From Shewanella kaireitica (lineage in GTDB: Bacteria > Pseudomonadota > Gammaproteobacteria > Enterobacterales > Shewanellaceae): a DNA stretch of 64,000 nt. The position numbers and the translations under genes are program-made. The notes under the pieces were generated by a model. It saw only the letters and a list, made by a program, of their open reading frames with translations. It did no database searches and was not told the DNA's origin. Where the stretch lies: the NCBI RefSeq assembly GCF_023284045.1, contig NZ_JAKIKQ010000002.1, positions 496,001 to 560,000 on the forward strand, read 5' to 3'. This document shows positions 10,684 through 20,377 of the stretch, one piece after another. Within the stretch, counting starts at the first letter, position 1. Each line of letters begins with the position of its first letter.

Positions 10684-11307
10684 TTATTGTTGCGTTCTCA
10701 GGTGTTCCTGTTTTGCCCTAGCCACTGAGCTGGGCGGCATTTTTGCCTCTAACACCTTTAACAAATTGCTTGCTTCGGCTTGCACCGTTTCATCGCTAAA
10801 TACTTCGTTGTATAGCCAATGAAATCCAGTTTCGTAATCGCGTGGGCTACCATAGCCTTCACCAAATAACCGAACCAACATGATTCGCGCAGGCAGGTCA
10901 CCTGTCGCAGCAGCGGGCAATACGTATTGCACAGCACGCTCTTTATCTTCCATAACGAATTTACCGTCATGATAATACTCCGCCATTCTAACCATGGCTT
11001 CAGCACTGCCTTGTCGTGCTGAGGTTTTTAACATCGAGATCCCACGCGGCGGGTTGGCCTTAACGCAGATCCCGTAATTGAGCATTTCAGCCCAAAGATA
11101 CTGATAGAGTGGCTGCTTTAACACTTCTGCTCTAGCTTCAATATCTTCTACAATTTGGCAATCATCGCCCTTAACTTGCGTTAAATAGCGTTTACTACGG
11201 ATTAAATCAACCAGTTGCTCTTGAGTATAGACGTCTACTGCTTTGGGAGCAGCCATACTCGGCAAAGAAATTATCGACAATACAATAATTAATACATAAC
11301 GCAGCAT
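10684..11307 (-). CDS. Secreted Sel1/TPR-repeat protein
   Basis: 207 residues from the ATG at 11307, preferred to a TTG four codons upstream because GAGAGAA sits at the right distance. A signal peptide (MLRYVLIIVLSIISLPSMAA) is followed by two or three Sel1-like repeats with the pattern A-x-x-G-x-x-x-A...L-x-x-x-Y-x-x-G (e.g. S-A-R-Q-G-S-A-E-A-M-V-R-M-A-E-Y-Y-H-D-G). Such repeats form TPR-like solenoids that hold protein partners; the partner is not known. It sits between purA and rnr, 40 bases upstream of rnr, and could be co-transcribed with it. Confidence 0.75.
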   Translation of the reverse strand: MLRYVLIIVLSIISLPSMAAPKAVDVYTQEQLVDLIRSKRYLTQVKGDDCQIVEDIEARAEVLKQPLYQYLWAEMLNYGICVKANPPRGISMLKTSARQGSAEAMVRMAEYYHDGKFVMEDKERAVQYVLPAAATGDLPARIMLVRLFGEGYGSPRDYETGFHWLYNEVFSDETVQAEASNLLKVLEAKMPPSSVARAKQEHLRTQQ

Positions 11308-11486
11308 AAGTTCTCTCAATGACAGTAAGTAAATTCAAGCACAAACATATTATCAGCTATAGATATATTTGCAGCCTGCTCTGTCTTTTTCATCGGCAGT
11401 ATAACGTATTTCTTGAGGACTACCTGCGCCCCAACCCTTCCTAGCTGTAGCGACTTTTTTTACCTTCAGCAAGCACCCAATAAAAA

Positions 11487-11511
11487 GGCCGCTAATCGCG
11501 GCCTCTTTTTA

Positions 11512-11512
<1 letters not shown>
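11487..11512 (-). terminator. Terminator of purA
   Basis: On the minus strand the GGCCGC/GCGGCC stem (11487-11492 with 11498-11503) is followed by TTTTTATT; it begins right behind the purA stop codon. Confidence 0.88.
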
Positions 11513-12840
<1,328 letters not shown>

Positions 12841-12873
12841 TTAGCAGATCTATAGGGGCTTTAGGCAAGTAAT

Positions 12874-13062
12874 TTATGAAAAAATAATCAATATTACTAT
12901 GCCAACAGTGACTAAAGAACCACCTAAGCGTTGCAGAAGCTGCTGATTTTGATTGGAAATTTCTTTCAAATAGGCACGCCAACGATTTGGAAACAAAAGT
13001 GGACCAATTCCTTCAATTATCAACACTAAACCTAACGCCAGCATGATTAACTCAAAAGACAT
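12874..13062 (-). CDS. DUF2065 small inner-membrane protein (YjeT-like)
   Basis: 62 residues with two hydrophobic helices (residues 3-22 and 44-61) linked by a basic segment containing N-R-W-R-A-Y. This is the DUF2065 pattern of E. coli YjeT, which lies between hflC and purA there. Here the purA neighbour is kept, but hflK-hflC are not upstream; a gene-free stretch with a repeat element lies there instead. Function unknown. Confidence 0.85.
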   Translation of the reverse strand: MSFELIMLALGLVLIIEGIGPLLFPNRWRAYLKEISNQNQQLLQRLGGSLVTVGIVILIIFS

Positions 13063-13310
13063 AACAAAGTATTTCCTATGCCGAACAGTTTATAATATGA
13101 ACACACTTTCATTCACTCAAATACGCATTTACGCCCAACACATTTCTTATACCACTTTTAGTGACTCTAGTTTAACAGAAAGTATAGGAGACACGTTTCA
13201 AAACAGATAAAACCTATCAATAGCTACTGCACAAACTTGATGTAGCTAGCCATAACGTCCACAGAGCGGATTAGAGTCTCTTATCCATACTCCTACCTAA
13301 CTTATATCTT
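13063..13310. other. Intergenic stretch upstream of DUF2065
   Basis: No coding frame, hairpin or repeat that I recognise. It must contain the promoter for DUF2065-purA, but no convincing -35/-10 pair stands out. Confidence 0.4.
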
Positions 13311-13575
13311 ATACCAATCGGCATAAAGATTTGGTCGCTCAGCGAGAGTTTAGCGGTTTTGAGACAAGGCAATGAGTAAAGTACGTAGTTACTCTACGTT
13401 CAAACTCAATAACGCAGCATCAGAGCCGCTAAAGCTCGTCTGTAAGGAGTGTTTTTAGCTTCCTACTTCTGTGTTGGATAAAGGCAAAAGGGAACAACTA
13501 TTATGTCAATTACCCGCCTTGAATTAGTTCGCAAAAAACACTTTGAGTAGACCAACTACTTATGCCGATTGGCAT
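13311..13575 (+). repeat. MITE-like element, full copy 1
   Basis: About 265 bp bounded by near-perfect terminal inverted repeats: ATACCAATCGGCATAA at the left and TTATGCCGATTGGCAT at the right. The interior contains GCTCAGCGAGAGTTTAG, GTAAGGAGTGTTTTTAG and TTGAATTAGTTCGC, all found again in the inverted copy at 43679-43957. No transposase is encoded, so it would have to move in trans or be a relic. Confidence 0.8.
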
Positions 13576-13860
13576 TAGCTCTAACAGCCTTATAGGAGAC
13601 CCACACATACAAACAGCGGCAGTATCCAATCTCAATAAATAAAAAGACCTTTTACTCTCCAATAATGCTTAGGGACTGAAGGTAGTCCGAAGCTACGTCT
13701 AAAAGGATTTAGAGTATTGCAAGTAGCAATTAACAAGGATGTCTGACTTGAGATTAACAATTAGCTTCAGTCATCTTCCTTGCCTACAAAGCCTTCCTGA
13801 ATGAACATCGACTGAATGGTATTGAATTAAGCTGAGAAGACTGAATTACAAGCAATAAAA
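13576..13860. other. Gene-free stretch between the MITE and the rpsI terminator
   Basis: No coding frame with a ribosome binding site and no recognisable RNA gene. Nothing further could be supported. Confidence 0.4.
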
Positions 13861-13886
13861 AACCCAGCATATAGCTGGGTTTTTTG
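13859..13886 (-). terminator. Terminator of rplM-rpsI
   Basis: The AACCCAGC/GCTGGGTT stem (13861-13868 with 13874-13881) has T tracts on both strands. It lies just beyond the rpsI stop. Confidence 0.9.
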
Positions 13887-13903
13887 AACTCTGAAAGCGA
13901 AAA

Positions 13904-14296
13904 TTAACGCTTTGAGAATTGTGGCTTACGACGTGCTTTACGTAGACCAACTTTCTTACGCTCAACTTTACGAGCATCACGGGTAACGAAACCAGCAGCA
14001 CGTAGAGAAGGACGTAGAGACTCGTCAAGTTCCATCAACGCACGAGTAATACCGTGGCGAATTGCACCAGCTTGGCCAGTGTTACCACCGCCCTTAACTG
14101 TTACATTGATGTCTAACTTTTCAGTCATTTCAACTAGCTCAAGTGGCTGACGAACAACCATGCGAGAAGTTTCACGACCAAAATATTCGTCTAGAGGTAG
14201 TTTGTTAACAGTGATGTTACCAGTACCTACTTTAGCGAATACGCGAGCTGTAGATGTTTTGCGACGGCCAGTGCCGTAGTATTGAGTTGCAGCCAT
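13904..14296 (-). CDS. rpsI: 30S ribosomal protein S9
   Basis: 130 residues, as in E. coli. The start [15 protein letters not shown] and the C-terminal [17 protein letters not shown] tail are diagnostic; the final Lys-Arg reaches the P-site tRNA anticodon. It follows rplM with a 14-base gap, the universal L13-S9 operon. Confidence 0.98.
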   Translation of the reverse strand: MAATQYYGTGRRKTSTARVFAKVGTGNITVNKLPLDEYFGRETSRMVVRQPLELVEMTEKLDINVTVKGGGNTGQAGAIRHGITRALMELDESLRPSLRAAGFVTRDARKVERKKVGLRKARRKPQFSKR

Positions 14297-14310
14297 TGCT
14301 ATAATCCCGT

Positions 14311-14742
14311 TTAGATATCAAGAACTTGAGGTTGTTGTGCAGCGTGGTTATGCTCTGTACCAGCGTAAACTTTAAGCTTACGGAACATGGCACGGCCCAA
14401 AGGACCTTTAGGTAGCATACCCTTAACTGCTTTCTCAATAATCATTTCAGGCTTATGATCTTGCAGCTTCTCAAAAGTAATCTGCTTAATGCCACCGATG
14501 AAACCAGAGTGTGAATAGTAAACTTTGCCTTTAGCTTTGTTACCAGTCACTGTAACTTTATCAGCGTTAATAACGATGATGTAGTCACCAGTATCTACAT
14601 GAGGCGTATACTCTGGCTTATGCTTACCGCGTAGGCGAGTAGCAATTTCAGTAGCGATACGACCCAAAGTTTTACCTTCGGCGTCAACGACGAACCAATC
14701 ACGAGTGACTGTTTCTGGTGTAGCAGTAAAAGTAGTCTTCAT
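14311..14742 (-). CDS. rplM: 50S ribosomal protein L13
   Basis: 143 residues, canonical length. Family signature segments: [15 protein letters not shown] at the N-terminus, [11 protein letters not shown] and the [10 protein letters not shown] motif. L13 is an early 50S assembly protein. In E. coli it represses its own operon by binding the leader RNA; a leader of about 150 bases with pairing potential is present here. Confidence 0.98.
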   Translation of the reverse strand: MKTTFTATPETVTRDWFVVDAEGKTLGRIATEIATRLRGKHKPEYTPHVDTGDYIIVINADKVTVTGNKAKGKVYYSHSGFIGGIKQITFEKLQDHKPEMIIEKAVKGMLPKGPLGRAMFRKLKVYAGTEHNHAAQQPQVLDI

Positions 14743-14756
14743 TTACAAAAACCCAA

Positions 14757-14896
14757 TGTTAAAATTCTGTCTCACATGCTAATGCCACTATTGGCAAAAA
14801 CACAAAAAATGCCTTTCCCCGCCCCTTCGAGCAAAGAATTAGGCTTTACAACTTCCACCTAAAGTGGTGGATAACGAGGGCAGGTGGCGGATTATA
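14757..14896 (-). promoter_or_regulatory. Promoter and leader of rplM-rpsI
   Basis: A perfect -10 TATAAT occurs on the minus strand at 14896-14891; the -35 about 17 bases upstream is weak. The leader of about 140 bases contains TCCACC/GGTGGA pairing and a long pyrimidine-rich section. This is compatible with L13-mediated autoregulation known from E. coli, though homology of the RNA fold is not shown. Confidence 0.5.
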
Positions 14897-14968
14897 GACA
14901 AAGATGAGTTAAAAATCACCTAATTTTTAGATAAATTCTAATCTCTTTTCAAAATATTCTTCTATAGA

Positions 14969-15017
14969 ACTCTCCCCTTTAGCTTCAAACGGTTTAGCGA
15001 CTGTTGCTAAGGGGAGT
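14969..15017. terminator. Inverted repeat downstream of zapE
   Basis: CTCCCCTTTAGC (14972-14983) pairs with GCTAAGGGGAG (15006-15016), allowing one bulge, around a 22-base loop that can itself form TTAGC/GCTAA. It lies between the zapE stop and the rplM promoter and probably ends zapE transcription, although the T tract is weak. Confidence 0.45.
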
Positions 15018-15082
15018 TTTATCTACTTGCTGTGGTTTACCCAGGTGGCTTTATATCACTAGCCATTTAATGCGATTACAAC

Positions 15083-16201
15083 TTACGGCAGATGCTCCAG
15101 TGCTAAATAATCATGGGATTGCATTTCCGTTAACCTTGAGCGGCAGCGTCTAAATTCGAAATTCAGTAAGCCGTCAGTATAGATATCATCAAGTGACACC
15201 GCCGAGGAGATAATGAGTTTAACGTTGCGCTCATAAAACTCATCAACCATCGCCAAAAATCGACGTGCAATATCATCACCAGTTAAATGCTCGCCCATCT
15301 GCTCAACATTACTCAGCAGCACAGTATGATATAGCCTCGCGACCTCCATATAATCTCTTTGGCTACGCGGCCCATCACATAAAGCTCTAAAATCTATCAG
15401 TAATACCCCTTGAGCTTGCTGGCGAATATCGATGTTGCGTCCATCAATCTCCAACGCCAGCGTTGATACTTCAGACTCTGGAGCAAGCTTAATAAAGTAC
15501 TCTTGTAGATTTTGCTCAGCCTTTTCATCAAGAGGCGAATGATAGATCTCTGCTTGTTCAAGAGTTCTAAGTCGGTAATCCACACCAGAATCAACATTCA
15601 AGATTTCACAATGCTTATTAATCGCGGCAATAGCAGGAAGGAAGCGCGCACGCTGTAAGCCGTTACGGTATAACTCATCGGGAATGATATTAGAGGTTGC
15701 GACCAAAGCCACACCTTCAGCAAACAGAGATTCAAACAAAGTACCTAATAGCATGGCATCAGTAATGTCTGATACAAAAAACTCATCAAAACAGATCACC
15801 TGATACTTAGTGGCCATCTCTTTTGCAATCATTACCAATGGATCTCGCTGCCCTTGTAACTGAGCTAAATCAATATGAAGTTGGTGCATGAAGCGGTGGA
15901 AGTGTGCTCGAAGCTTCTTATCACTTGGCAGTGCATCAAAGAAGGTATCCATAAGGTACGTCTTACCGCGTCCAACCCCGCCCCACAAATACAAGCCTTG
16001 CACACTTGGCTTCGCTTTTCTCCCGAAAAAGGATAAGAGTTTATTGCTACTACGGCCTTGAGAATTTTGCGCAATAAGATCGTCATACACGCGTTGCAGC
16101 TGCTTAACGGCTTGCTCTTGTGCTGCATCGTGGGAAAAGTCATCTCGAGTTAGATCTTGCTGATAATGCTGCCAAGGCGTTAAATGCGACACGTAAATCA
16201 T
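15083..16201 (-). CDS. zapE: Cell division ATPase ZapE (AFG1-like)
   Basis: 372 residues of the AFG1/ZapE P-loop ATPase family. Walker A is G-G-V-G-R-G-K-T (74-81), Walker B is V-I-C-F-D-E-F-F, and the C-terminal segment F-E-R-N-V-K-L-I-I-S-S fits sensor-containing AAA proteins. In E. coli ZapE joins the Z ring late in constriction and destabilises FtsZ polymers in the presence of ATP. It is divergent from zapG, a common gammaproteobacterial arrangement. Confidence 0.94.
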   Translation of the reverse strand: MIYVSHLTPWQHYQQDLTRDDFSHDAAQEQAVKQLQRVYDDLIAQNSQGRSSNKLLSFFGRKAKPSVQGLYLWGGVGRGKTYLMDTFFDALPSDKKLRAHFHRFMHQLHIDLAQLQGQRDPLVMIAKEMATKYQVICFDEFFVSDITDAMLLGTLFESLFAEGVALVATSNIIPDELYRNGLQRARFLPAIAAINKHCEILNVDSGVDYRLRTLEQAEIYHSPLDEKAEQNLQEYFIKLAPESEVSTLALEIDGRNIDIRQQAQGVLLIDFRALCDGPRSQRDYMEVARLYHTVLLSNVEQMGEHLTGDDIARRFLAMVDEFYERNVKLIISSAVSLDDIYTDGLLNFEFRRCRSRLTEMQSHDYLALEHLP

Positions 16202-16353
16202 TCTCTATAAGTAGGGGACAAACACAAATCAGCCATTTTTAGCTGTTTGACGATTAATTTTAATTAAACTCTGCAGTAAATAGTACCACGCTGGAATGCT
16301 GCAATGTATATTTGGCTGCATCTCTCTTATTAAAAGTCGTTATTGGAGTCACT

Positions 16354-16704
16354 ATGGAATGGGCATTAACTTTTGCAGCCTTTGTTATTGGTAGCGTTTT
16401 TGGCTATGTGGGGCATAGCGTTTTATCGAGAAACAGCAAGGACAAGAGTCAAAATAAGCAATTAGAACAAACACAATTAGAGTTAAGCCAGTACAAGCAA
16501 GAGGTGTCAGATCACTGTGATGAGCATGACAAACAGTTGGCAGAATTGACTAGCCTCATCAGTAAAGTAAACCAAAAGTGGCATACATCAGCCAGCATAT
16601 TAACCTCTGCGGCCGCTGATACAACAAGCTCTGAAGCAGAGCCTATCGATAACCACAGCGCATCAATAGATAATGCCTATACTAAGAAAGCCCCGTCAGT
16701 TTGA
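16354..16704 (+). CDS. zapG: DUF1043 inner-membrane protein ZapG/YhcB
   Basis: 116 residues from the ATG at 16354, which has TTGGAGTC before it; an in-frame TTG at 16312 is less likely. One N-terminal membrane helix (residues 2-22, M-E-W-A-L-T-F-A-A-F-V-I-G-S) is followed by a coiled coil rich in Gln/Glu/Lys (about 28-80) and a disordered tail. This is the DUF1043/YhcB architecture; YhcB links cell division, envelope growth and LPS. It is placed between zapE and degQ as in related genomes. Confidence 0.88.
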   Translation: MEWALTFAAFVIGSVFGYVGHSVLSRNSKDKSQNKQLEQTQLELSQYKQEVSDHCDEHDKQLAELTSLISKVNQKWHTSASILTSAAADTTSSEAEPIDNHSASIDNAYTKKAPSV

Positions 16705-16751
16705 ATATATAAGAAACATGTACCGCTGAATTAACCTTTGTTAATGATTGA

Positions 16752-16780
16752 TGAACTTTTTGATACTCGCTTGAGTCCGA
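16752..16780 (+). promoter_or_regulatory. Possible sigma-E promoter of degQ
   Basis: TGAACTT (16752-16758), 16 bases, GTCCGA (16775-16780) resembles the sigma-E consensus GGAACTT-N16-GTCTGA. Envelope-stress control of a DegQ/DegP protease is plausible, but two positions deviate. Confidence 0.35.
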
Positions 16781-16892
16781 CTCAATAACAACGATGTAAT
16801 TTTATGACATGCATGGCCGCTGCCTTCATATTGAAAACATATTTACAGAATCATGCAGACATTAGTTTTGACGAAATTGGAGCAACGTATAA

Positions 16893-18248
16893 ATGAAGAC
16901 TAAATTATCCTTACTTTCAGCAGCCCTTTTGGGCGCAACATTAACGCTAGCCCCTATTGTATCTCAAGCAGCAATTCCATTAGCTGTCGGTGGTGAAACA
17001 GTGCCAAGCTTAGCACCTATGCTACAAAAAACGACGCCAGCAGTCGTTGCGGTTGCCGTTTCGGGAACACATGTTTCTAAGCAAAAAGTGCCTGATGCTT
17101 TTCGCTACTTCTTTGGCCCTAATGCACCAAGGGAGCAAGTGCAGGAACGTCCGTTTAAAGGGCTAGGTTCAGGAGTGATCATTGATGCTAAAGAGGGTTA
17201 TATCGTTACCAATAACCATGTAATCGAAGGTGCTGATGAAATTCTTATTGGTTTACATGACGGTCGTGAAGTCGAAGCGAAGCTCATAGGCAGTGATGCC
17301 GAATCTGATATCGCTTTATTACAAATTGAAGCCAAAAACCTCACCGCCCTAAAACGAGCTGATTCAGATAAATTGCAGGTCGGTGACTTTGCGGTCGCCA
17401 TTGGTAATCCTTTTGGCCTTGGACAAACAGTAACCTCAGGTATTGTCAGTGCGATGGGGCGTAGCGGCCTAGGTATTGAAATGCTGGAGAACTTTATTCA
17501 AACCGATGCCGCCATTAACAGTGGTAATTCAGGTGGAGCACTCGTTAACCTCAACGGAGAACTCATCGGGATCAATACCGCCATTGTTGCGCCAGGCGGC
17601 GGTAACGTCGGTATTGGTTTTGCCATTCCAGCTAATATGGTCAACAACCTGGTCGATCAGATTATTGAGCATGGTGAAGTTCGCCGTGGTGTACTCGGTG
17701 TATTGGGGCAAGATCTCACTAGCGAGCTCGCTAAAGGTTTTGGTATCGAAACCCAGCATGGTGGCTTTATTAATGAAGTGATGCCAGATAGCGCGGCTGA
17801 CAAGGCTGGGATTAAAGTTGGTGACATTATTGTTAGCGTAAATGGTCGTAAGATTAAGAGCTTTCAAGAGCTGCGAGCAAAAGTTGCCACTATGGGAGCT
17901 GGTAGCAAAGTTGAGTTTGGCCTAATTCGTGATGGTGATGAAGAAACAGTAACTGCAACCTTAGGTGAATCAACCCAAACAGCAGAAGCTGCTGCTGGCG
18001 CGGTGCATCCAATGCTTCAGGGCGCTAAGCTAGAGAACTCAAACAACTCTGGGGTCGTTATCACCGACGTCGCTCAAGGGTCACCAGCTGCTGCAAGTGG
18101 CCTAATAAAAGGGGATGTCATTGTTGGTGTAAACCGCAGTAAAGTAAAAAACCTTAAGTCACTAAAATCAGTACTTGAAGATCAAAAGGGTTCTGTCGCG
18201 CTAAAAATACAGCGTGACAACACCAGCATATATTTGATCCTTCGATAG
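16893..18248 (+). CDS. degQ: Periplasmic serine endoprotease DegQ/DegP family
   Basis: 451 residues: signal peptide (MKTKLSLLSAALLGATLTLA and on to S-Q-A), trypsin-like domain with catalytic triad H109 (N-N-H-V-I), D139 (S-D-I-A-L-L) and S213 (G-N-S-G-G-A-L), then two PDZ domains (about 260-345 and 365-450). This is the HtrA layout of DegQ and DegP; the short loop LA and the degS neighbour favour DegQ. It degrades or refolds damaged envelope proteins. A terminator separates it from degS. Confidence 0.95.
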   Translation: MKTKLSLLSAALLGATLTLAPIVSQAAIPLAVGGETVPSLAPMLQKTTPAVVAVAVSGTHVSKQKVPDAFRYFFGPNAPREQVQERPFKGLGSGVIIDAKEGYIVTNNHVIEGADEILIGLHDGREVEAKLIGSDAESDIALLQIEAKNLTALKRADSDKLQVGDFAVAIGNPFGLGQTVTSGIVSAMGRSGLGIEMLENFIQTDAAINSGNSGGALVNLNGELIGINTAIVAPGGGNVGIGFAIPANMVNNLVDQIIEHGEVRRGVLGVLGQDLTSELAKGFGIETQHGGFINEVMPDSAADKAGIKVGDIIVSVNGRKIKSFQELRAKVATMGAGSKVEFGLIRDGDEETVTATLGESTQTAEAAAGAVHPMLQGAKLENSNNSGVVITDVAQGSPAAASGLIKGDVIVGVNRSKVKNLKSLKSVLEDQKGSVALKIQRDNTSIYLILR

Positions 18249-18265
18249 CGAATCTCCGCAGTAGA

Positions 18266-18292
18266 AATAGCCGAGTGATTTACTCGGCTATT
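18266..18292 (+). terminator. Terminator of degQ
   Basis: An 11-bp stem (18266-18276 with 18282-18292, AATAGCCGAGT/ACTCGGCTATT) with a 5-base loop, running into TTTTC. Confidence 0.82.
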
Positions 18293-18374
18293 TTCTGTTT
18301 AGCTAGGGCTTTCGTACTGCGTGTTAGCTTCAAACATGTTAATCTAACTCACCTTTTCAGTATTACTCCCAGAC

Positions 18375-19457
18375 ATGATGATTAAAGACACTCTTATATA
18401 TGTCAGTAAAGCCATAGCGTTTGGCCTTATCATGGCTGCAGTTATCATTATTGTGATGCCTTTAATTACCGGGCAAAGCCTCACTAATGGCTTATTCAAT
18501 CGCGCGGTAACCAGTAGCAACGAACTCTCTTTTTCCACAGCAGTGCGCAGAGCTGCTCCAGCTGTAGTCAATATTTACAGCCTCAGTATAGATCAAAGAA
18601 AACCGCTGAAACCTAGTTCGCTGCAAGGGCTCGGATCAGGCGTGATAATGAGCAAAGAGGGCTACATACTCACTAACTACCATGTCATCAAGCAAGCCGA
18701 TGAGATCGTGGTAGCCTTACAAGATGGCAGAAAGTTTACCTCGGAAGTGGTGGGTAGCGATCCTGAAACCGACTTAGCAGTTTTAAAAATTGAAGGTGAC
18801 AATTTACCTTTGGTGCCACTTGAACTCGATGTTCCCGCTAGAGTTGGCGATGTAGTACTCGCAATTGGTAACCCTTATAACTTAGGGCAAACCATTACCC
18901 AGGGTATTATCAGCGCGACGGGGCGAAACGGACTGAGTTCTGGCTATCTTGACTTTCTGCAGACTGACGCCGCAATTAATGCAGGTAATTCGGGCGGTGC
19001 GCTCATTGATACTACCGGGCAACTCGTTGGGATCAATACTGCGGCTTTTCAGATAGGTAATGAAAGTGGCACCCATGGTATTAGTTTCGCAATCCCCATC
19101 AAGCTTGCCCACAGCATTATGGGCAAACTAATCCAAGATGGCCGCGTTATTCGTGGTGCTTTGGGGATTGGTGGAGAAGCTGTTGGCCCCGTTATGGCGC
19201 AGATCCTCAACATTCCTGATCTTACAGGAGTACTGATCACCAGTATCGATCCAGTAGGACCCGCAGCCAAAGCAAAACTTCGAAAACGCGACGTAATTAC
19301 TCATTACGAAGGCGAAGCCATCCCGGGGGTAGAAATGTTGATGGACAGAATTGCAGAAACCCCGCCAGGCAAAGAGGTCAAGCTGACCATTATTCGTGAA
19401 GGAAAATCTTACGAAGTACCTGTGACTATCGATGAAAAGCCGGTTCACTATAATTAG
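18375..19457 (+). CDS. degS: Outer-membrane-stress sensor protease DegS
   Basis: 360 residues. An uncleaved N-terminal membrane anchor (residues 8-30) leads to the protease domain with H103 (N-Y-H-V-I), D133 (T-D-L-A-V-L) and S206 (G-N-S-G-G-A-L), followed by a single PDZ domain (about 255-350). DegS is activated when misfolded outer-membrane proteins bind the PDZ and then cuts RseA to release sigma-E. Two ATG codons are adjacent (18375, 18378). It follows degQ, the usual pairing. Confidence 0.95.
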   Translation: MMIKDTLIYVSKAIAFGLIMAAVIIIVMPLITGQSLTNGLFNRAVTSSNELSFSTAVRRAAPAVVNIYSLSIDQRKPLKPSSLQGLGSGVIMSKEGYILTNYHVIKQADEIVVALQDGRKFTSEVVGSDPETDLAVLKIEGDNLPLVPLELDVPARVGDVVLAIGNPYNLGQTITQGIISATGRNGLSSGYLDFLQTDAAINAGNSGGALIDTTGQLVGINTAAFQIGNESGTHGISFAIPIKLAHSIMGKLIQDGRVIRGALGIGGEAVGPVMAQILNIPDLTGVLITSIDPVGPAAKAKLRKRDVITHYEGEAIPGVEMLMDRIAETPPGKEVKLTIIREGKSYEVPVTIDEKPVHYN

Positions 19458-19485
19458 CAGCTTAATGCACTGTGTATACCCTAAG

Positions 19486-19512
19486 AAAGCCTGCAGCTAG
19501 CAGGCTTTTTTT
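19486..19512 (+). terminator. Terminator of degS
   Basis: AAAGCCTGC (19486-19494) pairs with GCAGGCTTT, followed by more T. Confidence 0.88.
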
Positions 19513-19595
19513 ATGCCGGCACCGAACGCGTTACAACATGCTCTTAGGCCTATGCTCATAGCTATGTGGGTAATGATCAACACAATAACCAACTA

Positions 19596-19660
19596 ATACC
19601 AATCAAGATAAAGGTTTAATCGTTCAACGAGAGTTTAGCAGTTTTGAGGTAAGATCATGA
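19596..19660 (+). repeat. Fragment of the ATACCAATC MITE-like element
   Basis: ATACCAATC followed by GATAAAG and then CGAGAGTTTAGCAG and TTTTGAGGTAAG match the left end of the full copy at 13311-13575. The right half is missing and replaced by unrelated sequence. The rest of the stretch up to 19917 holds no gene I can support. Confidence 0.65.
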
Positions 19661-19917
19661 ATTGCCCCTCGGTAACTGCTCCTACGTTAATCTCGATAAT
19701 CGCTGCTGCATTATTCTAGCTTCGAACATCCTTGCTCTCGCCTCCCTATATCAGACCTCCAACGAGGGGGGAATGTCTGATATTGTATGGAACAAAGTAG
19801 ACCATATAATCGTGCATTAATGACAGTCACGGCATCTGGGCTCGAGGGATGGAGGGTATGCCTTAAGCATGTCAGGACCATGCTTGACCTACAGCTAGTT
19901 ATGAGTGAAGAGCATAA

Positions 19918-20097
19918 CTACTCTGCTTTGTTTGCGGAAGGCTCGTCTATCCGCAATAAGCCAAACCAGAAGGCTGATTCAAATATTACCCCTAGTACCA
20001 TTAAACCTGTTGCCTCAGAGGTAAACCCTACCCCATAACAGCCTAATGCTAAGATAATCAATACTGTAAGTAAGCTCATTCGTTGCCATAACTTCAT
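19918..20097 (-). CDS. Small two-helix membrane protein, function unknown
   Basis: 59 codons from ATG at 20097, preceded by a strong ribosome binding site (AAAGGAG, 9 bases upstream). The product starts M-K-L-W-Q-R-M-S-L-L-T-V and has two hydrophobic segments (residues 8-24 and 31-48) and a short acidic/polar tail (R-I-D-E-P-S). The good ribosome binding site and coherent membrane topology argue that it is real. The opposite strand has an 83-codon frame that I regard as its shadow. I do not recognise a family. It lies alone between degS and the cytochrome gene. Confidence 0.6.
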   Translation of the reverse strand: MKLWQRMSLLTVLIILALGCYGVGFTSEATGLMVLGVIFESAFWFGLLRIDEPSANKAE

Positions 20098-20310
20098 CTA
20101 TACAACTCCTTTTGATAAACACCTTTTGCACAATATTCGCAGCAGCTTTGCCTTCATTTAGCTCTCAATGAACCTTCGGCCTCACCTGTAATGAATACGG
20201 TATGGGTAAGGCTTTAACTCGTTAACTAACAATAACAAAATTAACCACTAGCACATGGCCTCATACATTAAGCTTTGTTTAACTGAGGGAATATAAGCAG
20301 GATTTCAAGA
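20098..20310. other. Intergenic region upstream of the small membrane protein
   Basis: AT-rich spacer between the cytochrome terminator and the small membrane-protein gene; it should carry that gene's promoter. No clear promoter hexamers, frame or repeat stood out. Confidence 0.35.
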
Positions 20311-20317
20311 TAAGAAA

Positions 20318-20346
20318 AAGCCGCCCTCGTGATGAAAGGGCGGCTT
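20318..20346 (-). terminator. Terminator of the octaheme cytochrome gene
   Basis: The stem AAGCCGCCCT/AGGGCGGCTT (20318-20327 with 20337-20346) is followed on the minus strand by TTTTTC. Confidence 0.88.
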
Positions 20347-20377
20347 GCTTGCAGGGCCTAAATGATGAGTTTAGGTT

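Noticed and set aside
13576..13860. Possible small RNA or gene remnant upstream of the rpsI terminator
   Set aside because: No promoter-terminator pair or frame could be supported.
19787..20038. 83-codon plus-strand frame
   Set aside because: No ribosome binding site and no family; the minus strand holds a better-supported small membrane protein.
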